Origin: Okeania sp. SIO3I5
GTDB taxonomy: Bacteria > Cyanobacteriota > Cyanobacteriia > Cyanobacteriales > Microcoleaceae
Assembly (NCBI RefSeq): GCF_010672085.1
Contig: NZ_JAAHHT010000007.1
Span: 1-47,551 of the forward strand
Reading direction: 5' to 3'
DNA length: 47,551 bases
Shown here: positions 1-7,595 of the stretch, piece after piece
How the letters are laid out: the number at the start of each line of letters is the position of its first letter
Numbering within the stretch: the first letter of the stretch is position 1
Translations under genes and position numbers: made by a program
The notes under the pieces: model-generated
Database searches by the model: none
What the model was told of the DNA's origin: nothing
What the model saw: only the letters and a program-made list of their open reading frames with translations

Positions 1-1775
1 GCTGCTACATCTGCTCCTAAGTTGATTAAATCTTTTAAATATCCTTTTGCAGCAATAGGGTCTCGCGGAATTTTGTGCCAGTGCAAGGATTTGGTGATTT
101 GTGCTGCTTCCTGTAGCAATGAAAGTGCTTGTCGAAGGGATTCTTTGGAGGCACGAGGAACTTTATAGTATTTGATTGGCTGTTTGCTTGGAGTCAGGAA
201 ATCTTCGATGCTATCCTCGTCAATGTCACCGTCCTTGTCTTTATCCTCGTATGCTAGAGGATTGAATGTCATGTCGATTTCCTCTTCTACCTCTTCCTTT
301 TCAAAATCAAGGTATTCGATAGCTGCCTCTAGATTTCTAAATATCTTGTTGGCAACTAGTCGTGCTAGTCCAATTTCGACTAAGGAACGAGCGATCGCCA
401 TTTTATTTTCATAAACGTCAACTTTGACGTCTAATGTCATGCCGTATATTTCTGCTAGCGCTTCTGCGATGTTGTCGGGGCAGGCGTCCTCGCCTTCTAC
501 TTCAAAGTCTATAGGAAATTGTCCGACTAACTCATCTAGCATATCGAAGTGATATTGATGCCATTCAGCAATGTTATTGACAGTGGTGTTTTTGGCATTT
601 GGATCGGTGAGTTTCTCTGGGAGAGTCCCTGGAAATTTGGGGGTTTCAGAGATACCAGTAACGTTGGCGATCTTTTTTAGCTCCTCGCTCATTTTTCTAG
701 TCAGTGAGAGAGTAGCTTTGCAACATTTTTTTTCCATTTCATCACCTTGATCTTTTTTGTCTTCTCTTATATTGTCAGCAGGATGTCTGTCAGTAGGAGG
801 TGGCATTGGACTACTGTAAGCTTCGCACGGGTGATAATATCTATAAGCTCGTGGTGGCGGATACAACTTTCCCTTGTGTTCTACTGTATACATTCTCCAA
901 GTCTCACCATTGTATCTGTATCCCCTCCAATACCATCTCCTACTTCCATCCTTGATCCCCTTTTGAACCCATTCCAAGTATTCTCTAGATGCCGGACTTA
1001 TCCAGTCTACTGTGGAGTTGGACTTCCTGTCCACGACTGGACACCACCAATTTGCGTATGTTTCTCGGGGCGGTTCGTCATCATCGGGTTCATTGGGTTC
1101 CTTAGGTTCATCGGGTTCCTTAGGTTCATCGGGTTCCTTAGGTTCATCCTCATCAGATTCATCCTTATCAGGTTCGCAAACATTAAATGTAATCTTCTCG
1201 CCTCCTGCTTCCATGCTGATTGAGTAGCATTTCAATGGTTTCCCATCTTCAGTCTCGTCTTCGTACTCATCAACTTCAGTCTCGTTTCCTTCTGGAAGTT
1301 CTTCTTCTAATTGTTCGACTATTTCCTCCAGGTCTTTTTCTCCGACTTGATCAATTATTTCGTCGATCTCCAATAGCTTGTCGTTAATTATATCATCGAA
1401 CAGTTTTTGTTCCTCACCAAGATAATCTTGAAGTTCTTGACCTGAACCATCAATATAATCTTGTTCCAGATCATATAGAAAGTCTTCTAGGAGAACTGTT
1501 ACCTCATGTGGAGGCGGTATAATATAAACATTTGGCCCCCATCCTCGATGTGATTTAATAAACTCTGGAAGGAACCACAATGCAGGATTAGAGGCTCCGA
1601 AAGCTCTTGCAAAAATTGCTCTTACTCCTGTATGGACCAAGTCTTCAGCTTTATTATTGATGGCTTCTTCCAAGCCATCCTCTGCTACATCTTCAGCAAA
1701 ATCCTCCGCTTCCTCTGCTATTTCTCTAGCTTTCTCCCTGGCGCGTTCCCTGGCTTTTCTTGACGATTTTCTCAT
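1..1775 (-). CDS. Unrecognised large acidic protein, C-terminus beyond the window edge
   Basis: A reading frame stays open from ATG at 1775 down to base 1, so at least 590 residues are present and the C-terminus is missing. I do not recognise the family. The N-terminus (about residues 1-35) is a highly charged Arg/Glu/Ala helix. Around residues 205-232 there is a tandem EPKEPD/EPNEPD linker, followed by a Trp/Tyr-rich segment. Near residue 520 lies an Asp-rich loop, DKDKDGDIDED, resembling an EF-hand or thrombospondin-type-3 calcium site, although the usual Glu at position 12 is not there. The start lies 3 bases after the stop of the upstream gene (GTG at 1778 is an in-frame alternative), which points to co-transcription with the four genes at 1779-3872. 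The linker and calcium-like loop suggest an extracellular or structural role; this is inference. Confidence 0.7.
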   Translation of the reverse strand, partial: MRKSSRKARERAREKAREIAEEAEDFAEDVAEDGLEEAINNKAEDLVHTGVRAIFARAFGASNPALWFLPEFIKSHRGWGPNVYIIPPPHEVTVLLEDFLYDLEQDYIDGSGQELQDYLGEEQKLFDDIINDKLLEIDEIIDQVGEKDLEEIVEQLEEELPEGNETEVDEYEDETEDGKPLKCYSISMEAGGEKITFNVCEPDKDESDEDEPKEPDEPKEPDEPKEPNEPDDDEPPRETYANWWCPVVDRKSNSTVDWISPASREYLEWVQKGIKDGSRRWYWRGYRYNGETWRMYTVEHKGKLYPPPRAYRYYHPCEAYSSPMPPPTDRHPADNIREDKKDQGDEMEKKCCKATLSLTRKMSEELKKIANVTGISETPKFPGTLPEKLTDPNAKNTTVNNIAEWHQYHFDMLDELVGQFPIDFEVEGEDACPDNIAEALAEIYGMTLDVKVDVYENKMAIARSLVEIGLARLVANKIFRNLEAAIEYLDFEKEEVEEEIDMTFNPLAYEDKDKDGDIDEDSIEDFLTPSKQPIKYYKVPRASKESLRQALSLLQEAAQITKSLHWHKIPRDPIAAKGYLKDLINLGADVA

Positions 1776-1778
1776 CAC

Positions 1779-2324
1779 CTAAACAAATCTTAAAGATAAA
1801 TCTTCTTGTGGCTTGAATCCATCTAAATCATAAACATAATCTACGGAAATGTCAATGTAGTCACCTAGAGATAAAGTTCCACTTCCCAAATCAATGATCC
1901 GAATTAACATTAAATCTTTCTTTCCTAATAATTTGTTTCGCGAGCTGATTTTTCTCAAGGCAGGAACATTATAAAATGTATCTTCATAATTCTTGATCTT
2001 AAAGAGTCCTAATGGCTTTTCATTTATTAAAAATTCTAATCCAATTAATTCACTATTTTTTTCCGACCGAATAGATTCAGAAAGTATAGTAGCGGTACTA
2101 TCTTCAGCATTGATTCTAGGAATGTCTCCTTTAGTCAAGGTCTTGTCTACTTTTATGCTCACCCTAATATCGCTAATTACAAAGATTACTCCGACTTTCC
2201 ATCCTGTTGTTTCCAATCCTGATAAGTCTGAAGAAACTATTTGAGCGACATTCAGGAGAGTTCCTGATTGACTTGGAGCATCAAGTCTGATGGTATTAGT
2301 TCCTGATTGAGATAATAACTTCAT
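1779..2324 (-). CDS. Hypothetical protein (181 aa), operon member
   Basis: Unrecognised. The frame is open from a TTG at 2363, but I prefer ATG 2324, which gives MKLLSQSGTNTIRLD and a more natural N-terminus; the ribosome site before it is weak. The protein is predicted to be mostly beta (alternating hydrophobic/polar strands) with no signal peptide or membrane segment. The C-terminal half has SGTLSLGDYIDISVDYVYDL, typical of a beta-sandwich edge. It sits directly before the large acidic gene (3-base gap) and after the 55-aa membrane gene, so it is probably translated from the same message. A minor structural or adaptor protein is plausible but not shown. Confidence 0.65.
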   Translation of the reverse strand: MKLLSQSGTNTIRLDAPSQSGTLLNVAQIVSSDLSGLETTGWKVGVIFVISDIRVSIKVDKTLTKGDIPRINAEDSTATILSESIRSEKNSELIGLEFLINEKPLGLFKIKNYEDTFYNVPALRKISSRNKLLGKKDLMLIRIIDLGSGTLSLGDYIDISVDYVYDLDGFKPQEDLSLRFV

Positions 2325-2441
2325 ATTCTCGGCTAAAAAAAATCTACATCTTTCAATTATCAATTATACTTATTTTAATCCTGGATGTCGGCAGAATTTT
2401 TCCTAGCACCTTCTGTTGCCCGGAAAGTTTAAGAAAAAAAA

Positions 2442-2609
2442 TTAATAATATGTTTTTTTCTTTACAGCATCTTCTAATTTGTCGATATCTTCCTTGTTCT
2501 GATCGACTTGAGCTTTGAGTTTACCATATGCGAAGGCAGCTCCTATAATCGCTACTATTCCAGCTATTAAAACTTCTTGCGCAATCAAAAGATTTTGTGT
2601 ATTTTGCAT
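2442..2609 (-). CDS. Small single-span membrane protein with a coiled-coil tail (55 aa)
   Basis: A short gene with ATG at 2609 and TAA at 2442-2444. It begins MQNTQNLLIAQE, continues with one hydrophobic helix (about residues 8-28, LLIAQEVLIAGIVAIIGAAF) and ends in a charged heptad-like helix (KAQVDQNKEDIDKLEDAVKK). The arrangement resembles small phage- or conjugation-type membrane proteins (holin-like or spanin-like), but the sequence is too short to assign. It lies in line with the four other minus-strand genes of this block, about 80 bases before the 181-aa gene, and its amphipathic tail makes a chance ORF less likely. Confidence 0.55.
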   Translation of the reverse strand: MQNTQNLLIAQEVLIAGIVAIIGAAFAYGKLKAQVDQNKEDIDKLEDAVKKKTYY

Positions 2610-2937
2610 GAGTTTTTTTTGCTATTGAATTGATTTATTCCCACTTTCACAGCTTAAGATCATGTCCCCATTTCGCCACGAACAATTTCGGTTTAAAAAG
2701 AACGAAATAGGGATTGTTTAATAACTCTATTATGGCTAGATTGATTATTATTAGTTGTAGCTTGCTTAGGCAAAACAGGAAATTCAATTTGTTCCGGTTG
2801 ACATTCTTAATCCCAAGCATACTAAAGCTATCAGACATTACATGACAAGTTAATCCCTCTACAAAAGTTTATAATCTATCCTCGGTATCCAGCAATCACT
2901 AGATACCCAAGATAAATCAATCACTTATTTTTTTTGA
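2610..2937. other. Gap of 328 bases between operon genes
   Basis: AT-rich sequence without a convincing gene. A 63-codon minus-strand frame (2647-2838) is present, but it has no clear ribosome site and an unconvincing composition. No strong hairpin is seen. The gap may hold an internal promoter for the 55-aa gene, but no consensus could be picked with confidence. Confidence 0.4.
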
Positions 2938-3570
2938 TTATTTAAGCTCTTTTTTGTCTACGCTTGTCAGTGATGTTGGATCATCAGTTGGGAAATATAG
3001 TTTAGAACCAGTCTTTGTTGTAAATCCTAATGGCATTCGACTTTCCTTGGCAAATCTTGCTAAGAAAAGAGCGAATGCAGGAATGCTTACTGCTTCAGGC
3101 ATCCTTATGCAAGCCCATCTCTTCTTTCTGGTACCTGACTTAAATTTATATTGTATCGGGGTGTGCAATTTGACTTGGTATTCCACCCCAATTATTTTAT
3201 CCTCTTTTAGATTGACGCAGGGAATGCCATTATTATCAGCTCTACCCTCGTCTGTCTTCTTCGCGCCTGGAGCTTGAAATCTTTTGATTTCGTCTCCAAC
3301 GCCTAATGCTTTGATTTGGGCTTCGACATCTGTTTCAGAGTCTATGCCTAGAGCGATTGCAAAGCTTATGGGTATGTTTGTGATGACAAAGCGGTCTGTA
3401 GAAATTAAAGTTTCCACATAAAAAGAATTTTTCTCAGCATTCTTTTCGCTTGTATCGGTACTTTTATAGCTGCTGAATGCTCGCTTGGCATTCTCTATCA
3501 AAATTTGTGTGCGCAATCCTGTATCAGAGTCAACCCCTTTCCTGGTATTACGCCCTCCGTTTCCAGCCAT
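2938..3570 (-). CDS. Hypothetical protein (210 aa), operon member
   Basis: Unrecognised. ATG 3570 is preceded by a strong Shine-Dalgarno (AAGGAGGTG, 8 bases upstream), so the start is secure. The N-terminus is polar (MAGNGGRNTRKGVDSDTG), with no signal peptide. The body alternates helices and strands, with a Lys/Arg-rich stretch in the middle of the C-terminal half (FKSGTRKKRWACIRM). The C-terminus FPTDDPTSLTSVDKKELK is hydrophilic. It follows the 79-aa gene at 62 bases and shares its strong SD, so both should be highly translated. A structural or nucleic-acid-binding role is conceivable; nothing in the sequence settles it. Confidence 0.75.
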   Translation of the reverse strand: MAGNGGRNTRKGVDSDTGLRTQILIENAKRAFSSYKSTDTSEKNAEKNSFYVETLISTDRFVITNIPISFAIALGIDSETDVEAQIKALGVGDEIKRFQAPGAKKTDEGRADNNGIPCVNLKEDKIIGVEYQVKLHTPIQYKFKSGTRKKRWACIRMPEAVSIPAFALFLARFAKESRMPLGFTTKTGSKLYFPTDDPTSLTSVDKKELK

Positions 3571-3632
3571 TTTAATTCACCTCCTTGTTTAAAATATTAA
3601 TTGTTTGACCTTAAGTCTTATGATGTGGGTGT

Positions 3633-3872
3633 TTATACATCATAAATTTCGATGATTTTGGGTACGGCATTACCGGTGGCGTCTATTTCGACACCAAACT
3701 GAAAAGCCAGAGCTATTTGCCCCTGCGAGGTGTCATAGTCAAAGTTTACGTTCTGCACGATAGCAGTTTTATCTGCATTTGCTGTTTCTCGCTGCTTGAG
3801 CATTAAAGCGGTATTTACTTCTATTGCTTGACCTTCTAAAGTGGCTGATGTGGTAGTAATAGCGGCTGCCAT
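3633..3872 (-). CDS. Small hypothetical protein (79 aa), first gene of the block
   Basis: Unrecognised. ATG 3872 follows an AAGGAG ribosome site at good spacing. The product has an Ala/Thr-rich N-terminus (MAAAITTTSATLEGQ), a short helix and a C-terminal beta segment (GQIALAFQFGVEIDATGNAVPK). It is uncharged and cysteine-free, like many small self-assembling or appendage subunits, but no family is recognised. It is the most upstream member of the five-gene minus-strand block; the promoter should lie in 3873-3960. High expression is suggested by the ribosome site only. Confidence 0.7.
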   Translation of the reverse strand: MAAAITTTSATLEGQAIEVNTALMLKQRETANADKTAIVQNVNFDYDTSQGQIALAFQFGVEIDATGNAVPKIIEIYDV

Positions 3873-3960
3873 ACTTTTTTCTCCTTTGTTTCTATTCTTT
3901 TTCGAGAATAACTAAGTGCATCCTGTTTTGTCTAGCTTTTCTCCCCCATCTTTCCTTCTG

Positions 3961-4347
3961 TCAATATATATTGACAGGAAGATTTACTCTTGAATAAAAG
4001 CTACTAAAGATTCTATCCACTACCAACCGCCTGTCTTCCAACCAAGGCAAACCGATTAAAATCTCTGGTATTCCATCACCAACAACAACAGGAACCTTCA
4101 TTTCTTGATCATCAAGACAAACTGCACCTTGGTACAAATTAAAAGTTGCCACTCCCAATGCTGTCCGGCTTTCTTCTTGTTCTTGAAAACGCCATCCCAA
4201 GCTTTCTGCATCTTGAGTATCTATTGCTAACCAGTCAGTAAAACCAGTATCTAACAAAGCATCAACTATTATTCTCGAACCGTCTGCAGCAATTAGCTCT
4301 ATTTCAAAAAATAACTCTCCTTTGCTACCAAAATATCCTTGAATCAT
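3961..4347 (-). CDS. Retropepsin-like (clan AA) aspartic protease family protein
   Basis: 128 residues. Residues about 29-36 read DALLDTGFTDWL, the DTG(F/A)(T/S) catalytic signature of the retropepsin/clan AA single-domain aspartyl proteases, flanked by hydrophobic beta strands; such enzymes act as dimers. The C-terminal EILIGLPWLEDRRLVVD matches the conserved (I/L)LG..(F/W)L element of this clan. No signal peptide is present, so it should be cytoplasmic. The start overlaps the stop of the upstream 106-aa gene by 4 bases (ATGA), indicating translational coupling. Its substrate is unknown. Confidence 0.8.
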   Translation of the reverse strand: MIQGYFGSKGELFFEIELIAADGSRIIVDALLDTGFTDWLAIDTQDAESLGWRFQEQEESRTALGVATFNLYQGAVCLDDQEMKVPVVVGDGIPEILIGLPWLEDRRLVVDRIFSSFYSRVNLPVNIY

Positions 4348-4664
4348 ATTTTCCCAACTGCTCCTGTTTCATTGACGCACATTGCCATCAATAAAGCACT
4401 AGGGTATTTTTGTTGAGCTTTTTGACGAGCAACATCTCGATCGCGATCTAGAAAATAATCTCCACTATCGGGTTCGATATAAATAAACCAGTCGTAATGT
4501 TCTTTCACCAAGTCTGGATAAACTCGCCAAAAAATTTCCCGACACCGACTGGCAAAAGCTTCATTTTCTGCTTTGCGTCTGTCTATTTCCTCTGGGGAAA
4601 GAGGGGGGCGATCGCCATATATTGGCGTACCTCTGGCTACTTTTCTGCGTGTTATTTGAGTCAT
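4344..4664 (-). CDS. Hypothetical protein coupled to the aspartyl protease
   Basis: 106 residues starting at ATG 4664, ending in a 4-base overlap with the protease gene. The protein is charged, with WFIYIEPDSGDYFLDRDRDVARQKAQQKYP in its middle (split by me into a Trp/Tyr-rich patch and an Asp/Arg helix); no known domain is recognised. I recall similar small proteins beside clan AA proteases in cyanobacteria, where the pair behaves like a mobile two-gene cassette, possibly a TA-like module; this is recollection and inference, not shown here. No signal peptide or membrane segment. Confidence 0.65.
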   Translation of the reverse strand: MTQITRRKVARGTPIYGDRPPLSPEEIDRRKAENEAFASRCREIFWRVYPDLVKEHYDWFIYIEPDSGDYFLDRDRDVARQKAQQKYPSALLMAMCVNETGAVGKI

Positions 4665-4720
4665 ATTGAATACTCCTTATATTCATCAGATGACAATATT
4701 ATAACAATTATACCAAAAAC

Positions 4721-4942
4721 TTAATCAAGTCCGAGTTGTCGTCGCACCTCCTCAATAGGAATGCCACCTTCTGCCTCTTGTCGGGCACGCGATCGCTCAA
4801 TAATACCAATAAATTCCTCATTAAAACTGAGACTAAGCGTTTCCAAATCCATATCCTCGTCCAGAGGCACTAAAGCCATAACTGGCCGCCCTCCATCCGT
4901 AACAATTAAAGGTTCGCGATCGCTACTCGAACATTTCCTCAA
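4721..4942 (-). pseudogene. Phd/YefM-type antitoxin gene lacking its 5' part
   Basis: The frame gives REPLIVTDGGRPVMALVPLD followed by an acidic helix and an IPIEEVRRQLGLD tail, typical of Phd/YefM antitoxins that repress their own promoter and bind a RelE or VapC-type toxin. What is missing is the N-terminal DNA-binding strand/helix: the only start available is TTG 4942, which gives MRKCSSSD, and a TAG lies in frame a few codons upstream. The beginning overlaps the 3' end of the tumE-like gene (stop at 4923-4925). The join suggests a deletion that fused the two loci. It may still be translated by coupling to tumE, but repressor activity is unlikely. No partner toxin gene follows within the next 50 bases. 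Confidence 0.6.
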
Positions 4943-5303
4943 TTTCTTGCAAAACCTCTGCTAAAGTAGGAGTGTTTGAAGAAATAATATTATCCTCACT
5001 TCCTTCATGCTTGTGATGGGGAAAAGTCGGTAAATTTAAATCTTGATGATGCTCGGTATCGTCATAACGAAAAATCAGATTATTCCCGGCATCCATATAA
5101 TGATAGGACTACATTTTGCGCTCTCTTATTGTTTGAACGCTGATAAACTCTCGAACATGAAGAATCGAATCGTTGACAAAATAAATATTGCCTCGAATAA
5201 ACCCTTCGTCGATATCTCGTTTCTGGAAGTTAATGTCAAAACTCCTGACAATAATTAGGGATTCGAGCAAGCTGCGTATTTCTTGAAAATAAGCTTCAAT
5301 CAA
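4923..5303 (-). pseudogene. tumE: TumE-family (DUF6516) toxin gene interrupted by an in-frame TAG
   Basis: Two segments in the same reading frame belong together. Residues 1-64 (5303-5112) end ...TIRERKM, then TAG at 5111-5109, then SYHYMDAGNNLIFRYDD... through LPTFPHHKH and a final TLAEVLQEIEEMFE before TAG at 4925-4923. Read through, the product is about 126 aa, the usual size of TumE/DUF6516 toxins, and the middle and C-terminal motifs (Y-x-F-R-Y-D, LPxFPHHKH, EVLxEIE) are those of the family. The single nonsense codon should inactivate the toxin. It overlaps the upstream antitoxin-like gene by 8 bases. Absence of any frameshift suggests a recent event, or a sequencing error. Confidence 0.75.
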
Positions 5304-5631
5304 CTAGCTCAACTCCTTGGATTTTTGTTTTTTTATCAAGCAAATGTGTCAACATCCTTGATTCGCCAATCCACTCATCAAAATCTCCAGAATGAGGTAG
5401 CTCGTTATTGTTAAATTTATGCAAAAATTCTGTAGTCGATAGCTGATATTTAGTCTCAAATTCATCTAGTCGCTGCTCGGTGATTTTAATCCCGTTGTCT
5501 GTGGATTGTAAGGCAGCTATTAAGGCGCTTTTAATAATAGATTTGACAGCCTCTGGGTGTTGACTCTTTAGTTTAATTTCTACAATTTTATCTGGTAGCG
5601 ATGCCAGATTATTATTGTTAGTTTCTAGCAC
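5296..5631 (-). CDS. Probable antitoxin partner of the TumE-like toxin (111 aa)
   Basis: 111 aa from ATG 5631, overlapping the tumE-like gene by 8 bases, as in a TA operon with antitoxin first. The C-terminal half contains EFETKYQLSTTEFLHKFNN and DFDEWIGESRMLTHLL, the E-F-x-x-K-Y-x-x-S-x-x-E-F ... D-x-x-E-W pattern that I recall in small cyanobacterial proteins next to DUF6516 toxins. It is not the HTH-type TumA antitoxin. No membrane segment. Since the toxin reading frame is broken, this antitoxin may persist as an orphan. Confidence 0.65.
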   Translation of the reverse strand: MLETNNNNLASLPDKIVEIKLKSQHPEAVKSIIKSALIAALQSTDNGIKITEQRLDEFETKYQLSTTEFLHKFNNNELPHSGDFDEWIGESRMLTHLLDKKTKIQGVELVD

Positions 5632-5761
5632 AAATTTAACCTCCCAATTTTTTCAAAAATTAGCTCATTCTTGACTATGGAAAACTAGACTTAACTGGTC
5701 TATTTTAGATTGCTATTTATCTAGATTATTGCCTCGAATAAACCAGAACATTTTCCATTAA

Positions 5762-5887
5762 TATAGAATCCGGTTTAAAACTCGTCATTGGGACTATAGG
5801 AAGCAATCTTGTGACACCTCTCAGATTGCTTCCTTCCACGAGTGAAAGTCGCAATGACTTGGCTATAGGAATTATCCGGATTCCATA
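5762..5887. repeat. MITE-like element, TAGAATCCGG family (copy A)
   Basis: The ends read TATAGAATCCGG (5762-5773) and CCGGATTCCATA (5876-5887), an almost perfect terminal inverted repeat with flanking TA dinucleotides, as expected for Tc1/mariner/IS630-mobilised non-autonomous elements. The interior (about 100 bases) differs from the two other copies at 10092 and 43217. It fills most of the non-coding stretch 5632-5928, which otherwise holds no recognisable gene. Confidence 0.6.
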
Positions 5888-5928
5888 TAATTTGTCTCAA
5901 TTATCCATTATCAATTATCCATTATCAA

Positions 5929-6396
5929 TTATTCCTGTTCCTCAAAAATACTATCTAATTTTTCCAGCAATTCTTCAGCTAACTCCAAAAGTTCAATTCC
6001 ATCCTCTTCATTCTTATCATTTATATCTCGGTTACTACTAGCCACACTAACATCACCAGACAATAAATTTTTTACAGCAAAAAGACGGTCATCGTCGTCA
6101 GAAATTTGCCACATTTTTTCTAACTCTGAAGCAATTTTTGATGTGGATTTTTCTCTTAATTTTTGCCTCACTCTTCCTACTACTGGGTCATCACTTTCGA
6201 GAAGAGAAATTATAGAATCAAAATAAGTATTATCATCCCAATTTTCCAACCAATCTCCATCAATATCTTCTACATAAAGGTCTGCTGCTTCTAAACCATA
6301 ATTTAAAATATCAGCTTGTAATTTTCTAGATGATTCTAATAGTTTAGTAAACTCTGCTAATTTTTCTTCTGGAGGATTTTTTGGGTTTGTCGCCAT
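5929..6396 (-). CDS. Hypothetical acidic protein (155 aa)
   Basis: Unrecognised. ATG 6396 has an AGGA ribosome site about 15 bases upstream. The product is strongly acidic and helical: a central ISDDDDRLFAVKNLLSGD and a C-terminal leucine/glutamate helix LLELAEELLEKLDSIFEEQE. There is no signal peptide and no membrane segment. It lies 36 bases after the 237-aa gene and is very probably in the same operon. Acidic helical partners next to nuclease-like proteins often are antitoxins or inhibitors, but that is only a guess here. Confidence 0.7.
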   Translation of the reverse strand: MATNPKNPPEEKLAEFTKLLESSRKLQADILNYGLEAADLYVEDIDGDWLENWDDNTYFDSIISLLESDDPVVGRVRQKLREKSTSKIASELEKMWQISDDDDRLFAVKNLLSGDVSVASSNRDINDKNEEDGIELLELAEELLEKLDSIFEEQE

Positions 6397-6432
6397 AATA
6401 TTAATATTTTTCCTGAGTTTATCTATATTCAG

Positions 6433-7146
6433 TTACAAACTACACTTTAAATAATTACCTTTCTGGAGATTATCGCTATGATCTAATGTGGTTTTGACTA
6501 ATTCATTTTGATAATCTTGTTTGCCAGGATTATAGCTTAAAAAAAGACCTCTGTCAATCTCCCAAAATACTAGAGTATGTTTCCACTTTTCTGCTTTATT
6601 TTTAGCAAAATTTTTAGATAAACTTGTAAGTTGGATACACAATGGTTTCTCTTTATTACCACTAACAATAATATCTGTTGCCATTGACAAATCAACAATA
6701 TAGCGTTGTAAAACTGTGCCTTGATTAAGTTGAATTTTATTAGCGATCGCTTTAATTATTTCCCTATCTTCCTGAGTAAACTCTCCTGACATTAGTTTTT
6801 GTTTCCAAATATAAAATTTAGGGTCTTTTTCTTGTAGCCATTTTGGGAATAATTCTTGATACCAATATTGTTCTGTAGGATTCATTTGTCGATAGTCAAA
6901 TTCTGCCTGAATTTCCTTTTCAATAGATTTGATAATTAGGAAAGTTTGAGAATCTTGAATAAGCTGTTTCAAAAAAAGCATCACAAATTTTTTAGCTGTC
7001 AGAGTACCAGGTTTTAAATGTTTAATCCATTTATTTACTTCATCTAATCTTTTTGTCAAATATGAGTCTACTAAGGATGCTTCCTGAATCAAAGATTTTA
7101 ATTTTGCCTTTATCTCTCTAGCTTGCAAAATAGAAATTACCTCCAT
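6433..7146 (-). CDS. Hypothetical protein, possible nuclease-like C-terminal domain (237 aa)
   Basis: Helical N-terminal half (about 1-150), then a C-terminal module (about 150-220) with ATDIIVSG, KPLCIQLTS and RGLFLSYNPG. The D-x(n)-QLT order resembles the (D)-(E/Q)xK core of PD-(D/E)XK-type domains but is not diagnostic. The ATG at 7146 has no ribosome site before it, whereas the codons just after it contain GGAGG, placed 10 bases before a TTG at 7128; the true start may be that TTG. The gene heads a two-gene unit with the acidic 155-aa protein. I recall similar cyanobacterial hypotheticals but no assigned function. Confidence 0.65.
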   Translation of the reverse strand: MEVISILQAREIKAKLKSLIQEASLVDSYLTKRLDEVNKWIKHLKPGTLTAKKFVMLFLKQLIQDSQTFLIIKSIEKEIQAEFDYRQMNPTEQYWYQELFPKWLQEKDPKFYIWKQKLMSGEFTQEDREIIKAIANKIQLNQGTVLQRYIVDLSMATDIIVSGNKEKPLCIQLTSLSKNFAKNKAEKWKHTLVFWEIDRGLFLSYNPGKQDYQNELVKTTLDHSDNLQKGNYLKCSL

Positions 7147-7288
7147 TAATTATTGTTGATTAACTATTAATACCAATTTGTTAAAGATATGGAAGAGTTT
7201 GATTTCCCCAAACACTCCTTGGAAAGGGTTGCTCAAGAATTCAGGTTTATGCCATAACTTTATTAAAATGGTATAAAATATGGGCAAT

Positions 7289-7388
7289 AGACCTCTCCAT
7301 AAAAGAAAAGAGGGAATAGGGAATAGGGGAAAAGAATTAATTATTTCTGTATGATAATTGATTTTATTTTTGATTGTTGGAGGTGTCT
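7289..7388. repeat. Short MITE-like element, AGAC(A/C)xCTCCA family (copy A)
   Basis: The ends AGACCTCTCCA (7289-7299) and TGGAGGTGTCT (7378-7388) are imperfect inverted repeats, flanked on each side by AAT (possible 3-base target duplication). The inside includes a purine-rich GAGGGAATAGGGAATAGGGG stretch that is also found, inverted, in the longer copy at 9787-10035. Confidence 0.5.
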
Positions 7389-7434
7389 AATAGTAGTAGA
7401 CTTGCCCACTAAGTACCTAAATATAGCAATTTAG

Positions 7435-7515
7435 GACTTACGCACTCAAATAAAAGACTAGGTTTCTTGCCCTAATTACTGTTGTTCAAATCAGGAAATT
7501 TTGTGGATAAAACCT
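7435..7515. repeat. Degenerate AGGACTTACGCA-type inverted-repeat element
   Basis: Starts with TAGGACTTACGCA and ends with a decayed mirror (TGTGTAACTCCTAAA). The same terminal motif bounds the better-preserved hairpin element at 45299-45401. Together with the MITE at 7289 it accounts for much of the 7147-7595 gap; no gene is visible there. Confidence 0.4.
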
Positions 7516-7595
7516 ATTTATGTGTAACTCCTAAAACTCTTATAATATCATATAATTTTCAATAATTACAAGACTTGGAGTCAGAAGAAACCATT

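Noticed and set aside
747..1227. Plus-strand ORFs (158 and 71 aa) with Gly/Ser or Phe/Ile repeats
   Set aside because: They are antisense shadows of the EPKEPD linker of the minus-strand gene.
2647..2838. 63-aa minus-strand ORF
   Set aside because: No ribosome site and implausible composition; only its position within the operon favours it.
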